This document shows positions 20,446-31,646 of a stretch of 64,000 nt of DNA, one piece after another. Origin of the DNA: Saccopteryx bilineata. Lineage: Eukaryota; Chordata; Mammalia; Chiroptera; Emballonuridae. The stretch is from the NCBI RefSeq assembly GCF_036850765.1, contig NC_089492.1:290864590-290928589 (forward strand), given 5' to 3'. Positions within the stretch are counted from its first letter, which is position 1. Every line of letters begins with the position of its first letter. The position numbers were made by a program, and so were the translations under genes. The notes under the pieces were generated by a model. The model did no database searches, had not been told where the DNA came from, and was given only the letters and a program-made list of their open reading frames with translations.

Positions 20446-22560
20446 TCCTCTCATCCCTCCCGCCCCTGTCTCGCCCTCACCGTGCGCTTTGGAACACTGC
20501 TGTTTGATGCGTTTCTGTCTGACGCGTTTCTGTCTGACTAGACCCTGCTGACTCCTGCAGCTTAGTGGCCTGCTCCCTCTTCCTCACTTTATTTTTTTCT
20601 TGTCACCGTCCCCTTCTCTTCCTCAGCTCCATTTCTTTCCTTGGATGTGGGACTCTTGGAAAACATGAGACACACCCTCACAAAGGGCCCATCGCTCTGT
20701 GTTGGTTCACCCCATCTTCCTCTTGTCTCTGCTGCTTCCCACAACTCAGCAGCCCTTTTCTGGGTGACCGAGGTCCCCGCCTGCAGTGACACAGGGCCAC
20801 GCATTCTGCTAACACGCTAGACTGCGGGGACAGGCAGCCCCGTGGTGCTCCAATCCCACAGCAAGACTGTGGCAGAGACTCAGGTACCGCAGGGCTGGAG
20901 GCTGGGGGAGGCTCAGCACAGCGGTTCACCCATATCGCCTTTCCCAATAGCCGTCTCTCTCTAGCCCCGAGCTCTGTTTGGTTTGGCAGAGATGCCGCGT
21001 GGCCATCGCCCGCTCCCTCGCAGTTACACATTTCAGAAATAATCACGGAGGAAGCGCTGAGGACGCAGTGTTAAAGGGGTCTGAGAGATATCAGGGGCAC
21101 TGTCGTCCCACCGTCTCAGCAGAGCCATTTTCACTTGCAGTAATAAGGTCTCCATCGAAAACCTTCTACGACTGACACACGTAAGTGCGAAAGGAAAACG
21201 AAGTGCGTGTGCAGCTGAGCAGTATACACTTAGTCCCATGTGCCACCAACATTCATGTCACCCGAGCAGAATTTCCCTGCAGCCCCAGGAAGTGGGCACG
21301 TGCGCAGAGGGTCTTCAACCTGAAAGGGCGGTCAGCTGTGGTCAGCGCTGTCCTCGTGCCGAAGCTAGAAGCAGGTCATCCTTTGGGAAATAGTGTCCAA
21401 TGACATTGGTGTGGAGACAGGCTCCCTGTTGTCCCTCAGGAGGAGGAGCCTGGCCCCCCCCTATCTGCAGCCTTCTCCTGGATCCAGGCTGCAGGGCGCA
21501 CAGCTCTCCTGAGCATTTACACCACAGGAAGGGGTGTGCAAGCCCCAGCCCGTTTCTCAGACTCCATTGCTGAATTCTCGCAGCTGCTCATGCACCGTGT
21601 CTGCAGACCCAGACCCTGAGAGGGGGCCTTCCCAATTCTGCATTCTTCCCTGATGCCCAGTCCCAACCTGCTGTCATCTATGACCAGAATACACCGTTGC
21701 CATGCAATAGGACAGGTCCTCCTGCAGCCCCAGACCTGAGACTCTCATGAGGACTGACCTTGACTGTGTTTGATCACCTTGACGGGAAGGGAAGGACTCC
21801 AACCTAGAGTCATGGAATGACCGGACGCACGACACCCGACACCGGACAGAAGAGGTAGATGTGACTTTATTAGTCACACGTGCTGACAGCCCAGGGGAAG
21901 AGCTTGCCCCACATGAGGCATGATCAGAGCCCAGGTGAAGAGTTCACCCTACACGGGGCTGCATTCAGGTACAGAGGTCCTGCAGGGGTGGCGGGAGACA
22001 AGCTTCACGGTGACAGAGGGACTGTCCACTCCTGGCTCCCACAGGAGCATGTGATGGGTTTGTGTGGATAATTCTGGGGGCCGGTGGGGAGCGGAAGTCC
22101 CTCACTCAGGGATAAGCTGGCTTTGTGCTGGGTTCCCGTGATAAGGGGGTCATTTGGCTGTGGGCCGTCTCCATGGGAGCAGTGTGGAGGAGGGGAGGGG
22201 GCCTACGGTTGGACGGTTCAAGGCCCCTCTGCTTTCAGACGTCAGAGCGGCACATACAAGTGACATCAGGCCTTGCACAAAGGCTGCTGAGCTGCTTCAC
22301 CTGCAAGACAGGGAGAGGAACGTCCAGGAGTCGACGCACCCCTCCCAGGCCCTTCAACTGCGTGTGGTCCTCAGTCCATGGCCGACGGCTGCAGGCAGCT
22401 ATGGGCACAGCCTTCCTCTTCCTGGAAGACACTCTGAGGCAGGGCTGGAGGGCATGGCTCCCTGCAGGGCCGGGCGGAGACTTCGCTTTCTGCTTTTCTG
22501 AGTCCTGAACTGACCCAAGACCACGTGTGGTCCTTCAACAGGATCCATTTTCCACGGAGC
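20446..22560. other. Unassigned sequence
   Basis: Contains a two-copy 15 bp tandem at 20508-20537 (GATGCGTTTCTGTCT, then GACGCGTTTCTGTCT). No gene or named repeat is recognised. Frames at 22125-22508 overlap in several phases and carry no domain. Confidence 0.45.
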
Positions 22561-22564
22561 GCTC

Positions 22565-22735
22565 ACACAAGCCTCTCATCTGATTCTCAACAGCCCTGAG
22601 TTTGCATTAAGCAAACTAGGACCATCAGCCCCATTTTAGAGATGAAAAGACTAAGGTCCCAGAAGAGACGGGTCTTTCCCACGGTCCCACAGACCATTGG
22701 AGGGGGTGAGGGGGGTGATCACACCCGGGTCTGAA
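22565..22735 (+). repeat. MIR-type ancient SINE
   Basis: 'cctctcatctgattctcaacagccctgag', 'ccattttagagatgaaaagactaaggtcccagaagag' and 'ggtcccacagaccattgg' (with substitutions) follow the ancient repeat 'cattatctcatttaatcctcacaacaaccctgtgag...cccattttacagatgaggaaactgaggc'. Confidence 0.6.
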
Positions 22736-25075
22736 CTGTGCCTTTACTGCGAAGCGCTGGGGACACAGTGTAGCTTCTCAGGAAGTTCTCGCCCCGGGAA
22801 GGACCCAGAGTCTCACCAGCCACCTCCTCCTTCTCCTTCTCGGCCGGTGCGTCCCCTCTCCCTGAGTTCTTCTCCGGGCCCAAATCTCAAGCCATCCCAC
22901 ATTAATCTACTTCAGCTTCCACTTCGCAGCTCCCTTGCTGGTCTGGTCTTGTGAAAGTGCTTCCTGCTCGCCTCCCCCAATGAGGCGGTGAGTGCCAGCC
23001 GGGCAGAGGGGGGCTCACCTTTCTTCCCTCGTGTACAGTGGGAGTCATGGGGCAGGTGGTCCGTACGTGCTTGTTGGATAAGTGAGGGGATTCATCTCAC
23101 GAAGCCAACTTCTTACTACAGAAGCCAGGAACCTGACCACAATCCATCATGGTTGCAACCCTATTGTCACATGGCTTTCTCTGGGCCCGTTCATTCCATC
23201 TGGAGAGAGAGAGAGAGAAGCAGAAACCCGGGGGCAGAGAGAGAAAGAAATGCTCTGTGGAATCATAATCATCAGACCATACCTTGTCACACACCGCTGT
23301 CACCTCCTTCCAAGGGACCAGACACAGTAGCTTGCGGCGTGGGGCTTTTGGTTCAGACGCCGAAAACGTGATCCGTGAGCCACCGGGACACTGGGTGATG
23401 TGGGGAACGGGGAGGCTGGCGGACTGACGGTGGCCATCCCCACGGCAACAGGAGGGGAGGACTGTCACCTTGGGAATCACAGAGAATCGTGCCTCAAGCA
23501 TATACACCGCCTTTCTCCCAAGAAGGGTGAAGGCGGAGGGAGAACAGTCCAGGAGTAGTGCCACACTGAAGACGGGGCTGAGGAAGGTGCAGGTGCCAGG
23601 AACGGGCACCTTGAATGGGAGACGGTAACGAGGTGTTCCCGCAGCAGCTAACCATCAGTTCCCTTAGGGGGTGACTGATGGCCCCCTCGTGGGTCCTCCC
23701 GAGTCTTCCGGGCAAGTCCTGGCATTCAGCCTCAGTGGGTTGGGTCATCATCTCGTGCCATCCCCTCCCCACCCCCATGTTGCCGCACACGTCAGCCAAT
23801 CTATCCATTTGCCCCACCTCGCCGAAAACGTCCTGGGTAAACGCTTGAAAAAACAAGAAACCCCAACCCTTCTCCAATTAGAGCACTTGATACCGGGCCA
23901 ACTTGGGATGTAACCATCTTGACAAGCCTTGTCTTTAGTTCCTGTTTGGAGAGATTATGAACAGAACGGGCACCTCAGTGGGGAGGGGCGGTATTCATCC
24001 CCCCATTTTAAAGCCGTAATAATTTACCTTGCTAAAAACGGAGCAGAAAATGAAGACACTTAAAAAGGCGTGTTTCCCTTTTTCGGGTAACCAGTGCTCA
24101 CGGGCAGACGGGCGCGGAACAGCATCCTGGTTCAGAGCCCCTCACCGTGGACCTCCTGCAGGCCCTTCCCTCTCCGGCCAGCCCACGTCCCCGGCTAGCG
24201 CTCGGGGCCCATCTCTGACACCCCTCTGCTCGTGTCCCTGCCGCGTAGGTAACAAGCGTGTCTTAAATGCTGCTAATTCCTCAGGTATCAGCCCCAGAGC
24301 TGGCATCTGGGAGCCTGCCCGACGCAAGGTCTGGGGCAAGTGTGGGGGCATGAAAGTAACGCCACGTGGCCAGTCCCTGGGAAAGCCGACAGCCTGGCAG
24401 GGAGAGCCAGACTGTTGTAAGACATAGCAGTCGTCCTAAAGCGGGGGCTTGGACGGGGCACGGACGTGTCTGGCAGGGGACCCAGGACGGTGTCCTGTTC
24501 AAGGTGGACTCTGAACCCTGGCGTTGTAGGTGGTGTTCAGCTGTTTATCACAGGAGGAGTGGGAGGTGGGATGGGTCTGAGGTCTGGAGACAGAACAGGC
24601 AGAGCACATGAGTGAGGGGGCACTGAGTGGCAGGAGGTGGGCCCAAGGGTCCCAGGGCTGCCCCAAGGAGCCCGGGCTGTGCCCCACAGTCACGAACAGT
24701 TGGGCACATGCGAAGAGGACAAACCCTGCATCTCCCTGCAGGTGCCTGGGACTCTGCCCCTTGCCTGCCTTGCAACCGATTCCCTGATTCACCCTCAGCC
24801 CGCTCCACCTTGACCCTGGCCTCCAGTGCCCAGCACAGAGCCTCATGGACAGGATGGGCTCGGACGCAGAGCGGTCACAGCCAGGATACGGCTCCGTGGA
24901 GCCAAGACTCCTGCGCCCCAGCCTCTGCGCTGGCTGTGCCCCTGCCTGGCTGCTCCTTCGCTGTCCTCCGTCACCCGCCCCGAGGCCCAGGTCTCCCACA
25001 CACCTCAGTCCCTGAGGTCTGGTTCCACGTTGATGGACAGGATCTGCTCACCGGCCCAAAGGTCCTGGTGGCAAT
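22736..25075. other. Unassigned sequence
   Basis: A GA run lies at 23202-23216. 23930-24090 is AT-richer and could be old conserved DNA. No gene is supported. Confidence 0.45.
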
Positions 25076-25079
25076 GAGT

Positions 25080-25158
25080 TAGTCTGTTTTGGTCATCGCT
25101 TTATCCTCTGTGCCCAGAGCAGTGTCTGGTATGTGACAGGTGTTCAATAAAGGAAGGA
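25080..25158 (+). repeat. L2/MIR-type 3' end
   Basis: 'tgtgcccagagcagtgtctggtatgtgacaggtgttcaataaagg' (with substitutions) matches the conserved 3' text 'gtgcccggcacatagtaggtgctcaataaatg'. It passes directly into the purine array. Confidence 0.6.
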
Positions 25159-25375
25159 GGGAGGTAGGAAGGAATGGAAGAAGGGAGGGAGAGAGGAGGT
25201 AGGAAGGGAGGGAGAAAGGGAAGGAGGGAAAGAGGAAGGGAAGGAAGGGAGGGAGAGAGGGAGGGAGGGAGGGAGGGAGGAAGGAAGGAGGAAGGAAAGA
25301 AGGAAGGAAGGAAGGAAGGAAGGAAGGAAGGAAGGAAGGAAGGAAGGAAGGAAAGGAGGGAGGAAGAAAAGCTGA
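25155..25375 (+). repeat. GGAA/GGGA polypurine microsatellite
   Basis: Pure purine tract, with GGGA-type units (about 25155-25275) grading into uniform GGAA units (about 25295-25350). It encodes artefactual Gly/Arg/Glu (plus) and Leu/Pro/Ser/Phe (minus) frames. Tandem GGAA is an ETS-type core and such tracts can adopt triplex structure; no function is shown. Confidence 0.95.
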
Positions 25376-25434
25376 AGATGGCCAGAAAACTAGAGGCATG
25401 CAAAGGATATGTGACAAGCATTGTCCTAAATGTT

Positions 25435-25839
25435 TTTTTTTGTTTGTTTGTTTGTTTTTTTGTATTTTTCTGAAGCTGGAAACAGGGAGAGACAGTCAGA
25501 CAGACTCCCGCATGTGCCCGACCAGGATCCACCCAGCACGCCCACCAGGGGCGACGCTCTGCCCACCAGGGGGCGATGCTCTGCCCCTCCGGGGCGTCGC
25601 TCTGCCGCGACCAGAGCCACTCTAGCGCCTGGGGCAGAGGCCAAGGAGCCATCCCCAGCGCCCGGGCCATCTTTGCTCCAATGGAGCCTTGGCTGTGGGA
25701 GGGGAACAGAGAGACAGAGAGGAAGGAGGGGGAGGGAGAAGCAAATGGGCGCTTCTCCTATGTGCCCTGGCCGGAAATCGAACCCGGGTCCCCTGCACGC
25801 CAGGCCGATGCTCTACCGCTGAGCCAACCGGCCAGGGCC
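25435..25839 (-). mobile_element. Young long tRNA-derived SINE, copy 1
   Basis: A ~400 bp SINE in minus orientation: T-rich tail at the left, tRNA-like head at the right (plus strand ends 'gctgagccaaccggccaggg'). It is flanked by an exact 17 bp target duplication, GCATTGTCCTAAATGTT, at 25418-25434 and 25840-25856, so it was inserted by L1-type retroposition. Head contains box A- and box B-like sequences (complement of 'ggctcagcggtagagc' and 'cgggttcgatttc'). The body is shared with the copies at 39962 and 42164. Retains two CTCF-core-like motifs at 25542-25553 and 25563-25575. Confidence 0.95.
25542..25575 (+). promoter_or_regulatory. Paired CTCF-core-like motifs in SINE copy 1
   Basis: CCACCAGGGGCG at 25542-25553 and CCACCAGGGGGCG at 25563-25575, the second identical to the CTCF core. 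They sit 21 bp apart, head to tail, within the SINE body. Confidence 0.6.
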
Positions 25840-25856
25840 GCATTGTCCTAAATGTT

Positions 25857-27695
25857 AAAAGTTGTACATAGTGGGAAGACCTGCTCTCCACCCCACGTGC
25901 CCAGGGAGCTAGGAAGAGCTTCCCTAGTCATCTCAGGCAGAGAGAGGGAGAAGCAGGGGCACCTGGTGGGGGTGAAGGCTGGCGAGTTCCGAAGAACCTA
26001 TGACATGTTATTTTTGCGCACATTTCCCTGCATCTACCGGAGGGTCCTGTGCCTCCTCTGTCTTTCCTGCTTCTGCTCTGACTCCCCTTTACCTCGTAGG
26101 AGGTGACGATGAGGGACCAGGAACAGCAGCTGGAGGAGGGTGGCTCAGTGAATGAGCTCCTGTCTGGTTCTTCTTTCTAACGACGCCCATCCACACTTTG
26201 TCCCTCCACTGGCTATGGTCGGGGGCAAACCTAGTGACCACCCCCTTAGATGGAAGGTCATCCTCAGAAGCGGCCTCGAAGGGAGGGGGCCTTCCGGTCA
26301 GACACTGAGACGGCCCTGAGCCCCAGGCCATCAGAAGAGAAAGGGTTGGGCTGGGTCTTCGCCCCAACCCTGCTCCTGCTTCAGGCTGTTCCAGAGGTCC
26401 CGCCTCGAAGCCTGGGGACCCTCTTCCTCCTCCTGACACACAGAAGAACTGATGTGAGGGAGACTTTTGTATGCCTTCTGAGAAAGAAGGACCGATGCGG
26501 GAAGAAGAGTCCAGCAGGACAGTGCGGGCCTCCTCTGTGTCAGACACGGTTGGCCAGGGAGGCAGAGATGCTCCAATACGGCCCCACCTTCCAGGAGCTT
26601 CCAAGGAGGCAGGCGGGGAGGGAGCGGTATGTGAATGGGGCCCGTTCATCCCACAGGCAGAGGCGTGATGTTCTGCAGTGCCTACTGGTTCTCTCTCTTC
26701 ACCAGTAACAGAGGGGAAGGTGAGAGTCATTGTCCCAAATGTGGTTGTATTTGGGGGAGGGGGTGCAGACCAGAGCCCTGAGGCTGTGGCACAGCTCCCT
26801 AGGGAGGGAACACCATCCATCTGTTACCCCCAGCAGACGTCAGCGCCCTTACGAAGAAAGGTGGACATGCCTTGAATTTCACTAGCGTCAAAGGCACCAT
26901 GCCGTGTGGATGGCTGGACCAGCCCGAACATGCAGAACTATTTTCAATTCAGTGTCAGGGAGCTGGTTTTCCCAGAAGAGAAGCTCCACATTTTCCGGAG
27001 GCCGACAAATGGAACTCCCGGGAACAGTCGGGCACAAGGGCACCAGGTGGCGGAGGGACGTCTGTGGGTGTTGGCCCGGTGCCCCCGGCACACCAGGCGT
27101 AGCAGAGGCCGAGGGGTCTGGGGTCCCGTGGGATCCTGACGAAACCTGAGCCATGTGTCCGTTCTCAGGGATCTCAGTGCTTACACAGAAAGTGTGCCGC
27201 CAGCAAGCGTGACACAGGGACAGTCCATGAGTGCCCCCCACACAGCCCAGTGGTGGGCGGGGCACAGTCACACAAAGGGGGGGGGGTCCAGGACAACAGC
27301 ATTGGACTTGGGCTTTAAAGACAGGAAGTGCCAAGGAGAAGGAGATCCCATGGAAACAGCCGGAACAGAAGCCCAGAGACGGGGACCCAGAGGTGGGCTA
27401 GGATATGGGGAGGGACCGCAGCTGGGGGACGGTGGGGGGTCTGGTTCCTTCCGAGTTGATCCTCACTGTCCCAGCCCAGACCCAGGCTTGTCCCCCCCCC
27501 TACCCAAATGGTGCTGTCCCCGGGGCTTCCCTCTCTGCCTCACTTTGCAGCAAAGCTCCCCCACTTCCGTGTCCCTGTCTCCACACCCACGGCTCCCCTC
27601 TCCATCCCCCCTAGGCACCCCACATCAGTACAGCACCCCAAAAAGGCTCCTGGTGAGTTCATCAACCACCTCCTGTAGCTAATTCTCTTTTCTCA
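25857..27695. other. Unassigned sequence
   Basis: Includes a G run at 27279-27287 and a C run near 27491-27500. No gene or named repeat recognised. Frames at 26089-26820 (minus) and 27155-27682 (plus) show no domain. Confidence 0.45.
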
Positions 27696-27704
27696 TCTGA
27701 CTCT

Positions 27705-27795
27705 GTGTACGTATATATATGTGTATCTACATGTGTACATGTGTTTATAGGTGTGCATGTGTGTATGTGTACATGTGTTTGTACGTGTATGTGTG
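27705..27795 (+). repeat. Degenerate TG/TA microsatellite
   Basis: 'tatatatatgtgtatc' followed by repeated 'tgtgtacatgtgtttata' style units. Precedes the L1 remnant. Confidence 0.8.
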
Positions 27796-27799
27796 AATT

Positions 27800-29148
27800 A
27801 ACATTTTTTAAAGACACCAACACAATTGAATAGACAAAGGAAAGTATTTTTAATAAATGTCACCAAACTAGCTGGATAGCCACGTGGAAATAAAATGTCA
27901 CCGACCCCTACCTTACACCACACACGCCAGTTAATTTGACATGGATCAGGAACTTGACCGAGAAAGCCCACATCACAGAGCTTCCAGGAGAAAACACAGG
28001 AGACGATCTGTACGGCCTTGGGGGACACAGAAATCCCATAGGACAGCCAATTACGCTCTCCTTTGCCAGAAACCAGGCAACTCTGACTTTTATTTTTTCC
28101 AAAATTTAAGCTTTTGATTCATCAAAGGAGACACTGCAGAGGAAACGGAACTGTGAGCTACCGTCCGACAGAAAATATTTTTGATACATGTGTCAGACAA
28201 AGCGTTCACACCAGGATTTGTAAAGGACTCCCAGCAATCGATTATAACAAGAGAGACGATTCTACACCCGAAATGCGCTGGAGACCAGAGCGAACTCTGA
28301 GCACAATCACGGAAAGCCCAGTGAGCCCAGTGTGCCGCATCACCAGCCACTGGGGCAATGCAGACTACGGGCACAGCGAGGACCCTGACCCTTCACACCC
28401 ACCAGCCCGGCAACGTCATGGAGCCTGTCGGCCACAAGTGCGGCAGAGGCCGTGTGTCAGGGGAAAACCCTCGCCCGTCAGGGGTGGCTGTGTGTACGGA
28501 GGTCAGACCTCTCTGGAAAACTCCTGGACAGTTTCTGATATGACTCTGGGTACATTTTACCCTAAGACCCAGCTCTTCCACTCTTGGGTAAATACCCAAG
28601 ATCGATAAATGCATGTGTCCGTCAAGGCCGGTACGAGGACGTGTGTCCACGGCAGTTGGATTCATAATTAGCAAAAACCTGGAAAGAAGCCAACCGTCAC
28701 CCATCGATAGCGAAGAGAGGCGAACCATACTATGTATGCAATGGAATTCAATTTGTGGTGGGAAGTATGTGTGTGGGGGGGGAGTACAAATTGCTAATGC
28801 CTATAGCAACTTGGATGAATCTCAGAACCATCATGTGGAATGAAGGAAGCCAGACACAACCGTAGCACAAACTGTGATCTCATTTGTATCAAGTTCAAGA
28901 CCAAACTGAACACACCCCCGCCCCTCCGGGTGGTGGAAGTCGGATCCGTGGCTGCCTACAAGGGAGGTTGTCTGCAAAGGGGTAGATAGGGGTGGGAGGG
29001 GCTCTTTCTGGGATGATAAAAATGGTCTCCGGTTGATCTGGTGAGGCTGCAGTTGTCAGAGCCCAGCTAGCTGTTCACTTGAGTTGTGCGTCAGCATCTT
29101 GCGGTATGTAGATTATGCCTCAATAAAGCACTACCGAAACAACGTTAA
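27800..29148 (+). mobile_element. Decayed L1 ORF2 3' portion and 3' UTR
   Basis: Text of the L1 ORF2 C-terminal coding region is recognisable in order: 'ctagctggatagccacgtgg', 'cccctaccttacaccacac', 'gaaaatatttttgatacatg', 'tttgtaaaggactccc', 'cttcacacccaccagccc', 'ttccactcttgggtaaatac', 'atgcaatggaattc', 'gaaggaagccagacacaac', then a 3' UTR with 'gggatgataaaaatgg' and 'gcctcaataaagc'. Many frame-breaking changes and internal deletions make it a dead, 5'-truncated copy. Old L1M-type subfamily by divergence. Confidence 0.85.
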
Positions 29149-29600
29149 AATTAACTGAACAGGGATACTATGCTTCAGGAAAGAGGAGCGTGGAAGGAGT
29201 CCCTGTCGGAGCCGCTCCCTCTCGAGCATGTCTGCGAGACAGGGCTCAGTGTCCTCCTGGGGTTCTCTCGCGCAGTGCTCCCCGCAGTCCCCTGGGGGGA
29301 GGGGAGCAGCTTCCTGGGCCCAGAGAGTCATGGTGACTTTCCCAAGGTTCCCCCAGGTTGTCCAAAGCGGCAGGACCAAGTCACCAGGTGGGCGTCCTGA
29401 GTGCGGGGCTCTCCGGGGCACGTTCCCTCCCAGGCGCTGGGTGGCTCTCTGTTGATCCGTCCAAATCCCAGTGCAGCCGTGGCACCCCAACACCAAGGGC
29501 AGAGCAGCTGGCCCAGAGAGAGGAGGAGGCAGTGAGGATGTGAGTCCAAGGCCGCAGGAGGGTAAGAACTGCCCTTTGTCTTTTCCTTGTGTTTTGGATT
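29149..29600. other. Unassigned sequence
   Basis: No gene or repeat recognised. Confidence 0.45.
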
Positions 29601-29608
29601 GATTGATT

Positions 29609-29641
29609 ATTTTTAATTATTTTTATTTATTTATTTATTTT

Positions 29642-29682
<41 letters not shown>

Positions 29683-29804
29683 GGGGGAGGAGCAGGAAGC
29701 TTCAACTCCCATATGTGCCTTGACCGGGCAATCCCAGGGTTTTGAACTGGCGACCTCAGCATTCCAGGTCGACACTTTATCCACTGCGCCACCACAGGTC
29801 AGGC
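29609..29804 (-). mobile_element. tRNA-derived SINE (short Rhin-1-like type)
   Basis: On the complement it starts 'gcctgacctgtggtggcgca', continues through 'gtggataaagtgtcgacctgg' and 'ggtcaaggcacatatggg', has a pure (TC)n body (plus-strand GA at 29647-29679) and an A-rich tail. GATTGATT occurs at 29601-29608 and 29805-29812, a likely target duplication. The element appears to have inserted into the tail of the next SINE. Confidence 0.8.
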
Positions 29805-29832
29805 GATTGATTTTAGAAAGACAGAGAGAGGA

Positions 29833-29879
<47 letters not shown>

Positions 29880-30003
29880 CATTCCTTTGTTGTTGTTCCA
29901 CTTATTCGTGCATTCTTCTGTTTGTGCCCTGACCGGGGGTGGAACCCACAACCTTGGTGCTGTGGGTCGACACTCTGACTGACTGAGCTGACTGGCCAGG
30001 GCC
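29805..30003 (-). mobile_element. tRNA-derived VES-like SINE
   Basis: The plus strand ends with the complement of a 'ggccctggccagtcagctcagtc' tRNA head, preceded by 'gtgccctgaccggggg' (box B side), 'ttccacttattcgtgcattc' and a (GA)n tract at 29834-29877. Same family as the elements at 31096 and 47319. Confidence 0.8.
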
Positions 30004-31095
30004 ACCCTTTTCCTCACATCAGCCTCAGAGGTGGGGGGCTGCTGGCTGCCACTCCAGAAACCGTGCCACCTGGTCCCATCCTCAGCTGCTGGGCAAACAG
30101 GAAAAGGCTCAGTGGTTCTGAGGTGGCAGCCAGGTCAGAGATTCCAGCCCAGAAAGGTCTGTTTCCTGCACGGCCACGTGGCAAGCCCCCAGCTTCCCAG
30201 TAGCACCAGAGGCTCCCGGGGAAGCACAAGACTCTAGAGCCCTATATGCTGGTGTCAGAGCTCCCGCCAGGCTTCATGAGTTTAACTCACCTTCCAGACC
30301 AGGAGCTCTGGCCTGCCTGTGCCGCAGGGATACAGGCGGCCCCCGGCAACTGCCCCTGCATGAATGAGTGGCCACGGGTATTATGCCAGTTGTGGCAGGA
30401 TTGCCCACCCACTCTCGTCTCGGGGAGAGCACCAGCTCTGAGCCCCTATTGGAGCAGGCAGCTGAACTGCCTTCCCGTGCAGCCAAGCCAGAGGGTCCAA
30501 GACGGGGGCCTCTGGAAGGGGCTTAGAAGGCCGCTGGCCCGGCCAACAAAGGCGAATCCAAGCCGAGGGACAGCAGGGATGCCGTGAAGGGAAGAAAACG
30601 ACACTGTGCTGTTCTCGTTGGGACATGTCACCCCGCTGGGCTGGCTGGGCACCTCGCCCTGCGCCCGTCCAGCGGCTACCAGGAGATTCTGCCGGACAGT
30701 GCCAACACCTCCCTCAGCGGTGGGTCCCAGAATGAGGCTGAGACCAGGGTTCCTCAGATCTCTCCTGCCCCCTTCTGTTGAGGGAAATGTGCTGGCCCGG
30801 GAGGGCCCAAGGGACACTCCTGCTGTCTCCTGTCCCTTGTCCAGGAGCTCTGACATGCAGGCCCCTGGGGACACCCAAGGACAGTAGATAGCGTCACCGG
30901 TAATCCTCCAGGAGCCTCTGGGTCTCGGCTTGGCCACGAGAGGACAGCAGCCCTGACCAAGTCCTGGCCATGGGGGTGTCAATCAAGTGAGGAGCTGAGG
31001 TTAGGGGTGCGGCCTACTGGGAGGACTTCCGGGCTAGTGGACATGGTCTGTAATATGGCCAGTGTGCCTTTGATACGTGACAAGCAGGGCCAGGG
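30004..31095. other. Unassigned sequence
   Basis: No gene or named repeat recognised. Overlapping frames on both strands are composition-driven. Confidence 0.45.
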
Positions 31096-31646
31096 ACCTT
31101 AATTTTTAATTTTTTTTATTAAATTTTTTTTTAGAGAGAAATAGGAGAAAAAAAACATTGCTTTGTTGTTCCACTTATTTATGCATTCATTGGTTGATTC
31201 TTGTATGTGCCCTGACCGGGGATTGAACCCGCAACCTTGGCATGTCGGGACAACACTCTAACCCAGTGGTCTCCAACCTTTTTTGGACCACGGACCGGTT
31301 TAATGTCAGAAAATATTTTCATGGACTGGCCTTTAGGATGGGACCGATAAATGCACCAAATAAAATTATGCGACTGGTGTAAAAACTGGGGTATTTTTAA
31401 ATATAATTGTCGAACTTACAAGACAAGCGTCAAGAGTGAGTCTTAGACGGATGTAACAGAGGGAATCTGGTCATTTTTTAAAAATAAAATATCGTTCAGA
31501 CTTAAATATAAACAAAACGGAAATAATGTAAGTTATTTATTCTTTCTCTGCGGACCGGTACCAAATGGCCCACGGACTGGTACCGGTCTGCGGCCCGGGG
31601 GTTGGGGACCACTGCTCTAACCAATTGAGCTACCTGGCCATGGCCC
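31096..31646 (-). mobile_element. VES-like SINE split by a hAT element
   Basis: Left part 31096-31263 carries the T-rich tail, 'gttccacttatttatgcattc' and 'gtgccctgaccggggattg'. The tRNA-head remainder, 'aattgagctacctggccatgg', resumes after 31622. Removing the hAT insertion and one copy of its 8 bp duplication restores a continuous SINE of about 190 bp, which dates the SINE as older than the transposon. Confidence 0.88.
31264..31614. mobile_element. Non-autonomous hAT DNA transposon, 351 bp
   Basis: Begins CAGTGGTCTCCAACCTTTTT and ends with the complement of CAGTGGTCCCCAACCCCC. An exact 8 bp target duplication, CTCTAACC, lies at 31256-31263 and 31615-31622, inside the tRNA head of a SINE. 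Subterminal 'ggaccacggaccgg' and its counterpart 'ccggtctgcggcccg' recur near the two ends. No transposase frame. Confidence 0.95.

Noticed and set aside
27800..29148. Intact L1 reverse transcriptase gene
   Set aside because: Only the ORF2 C-terminal region and 3' UTR are present, with many frame breaks and deletions.
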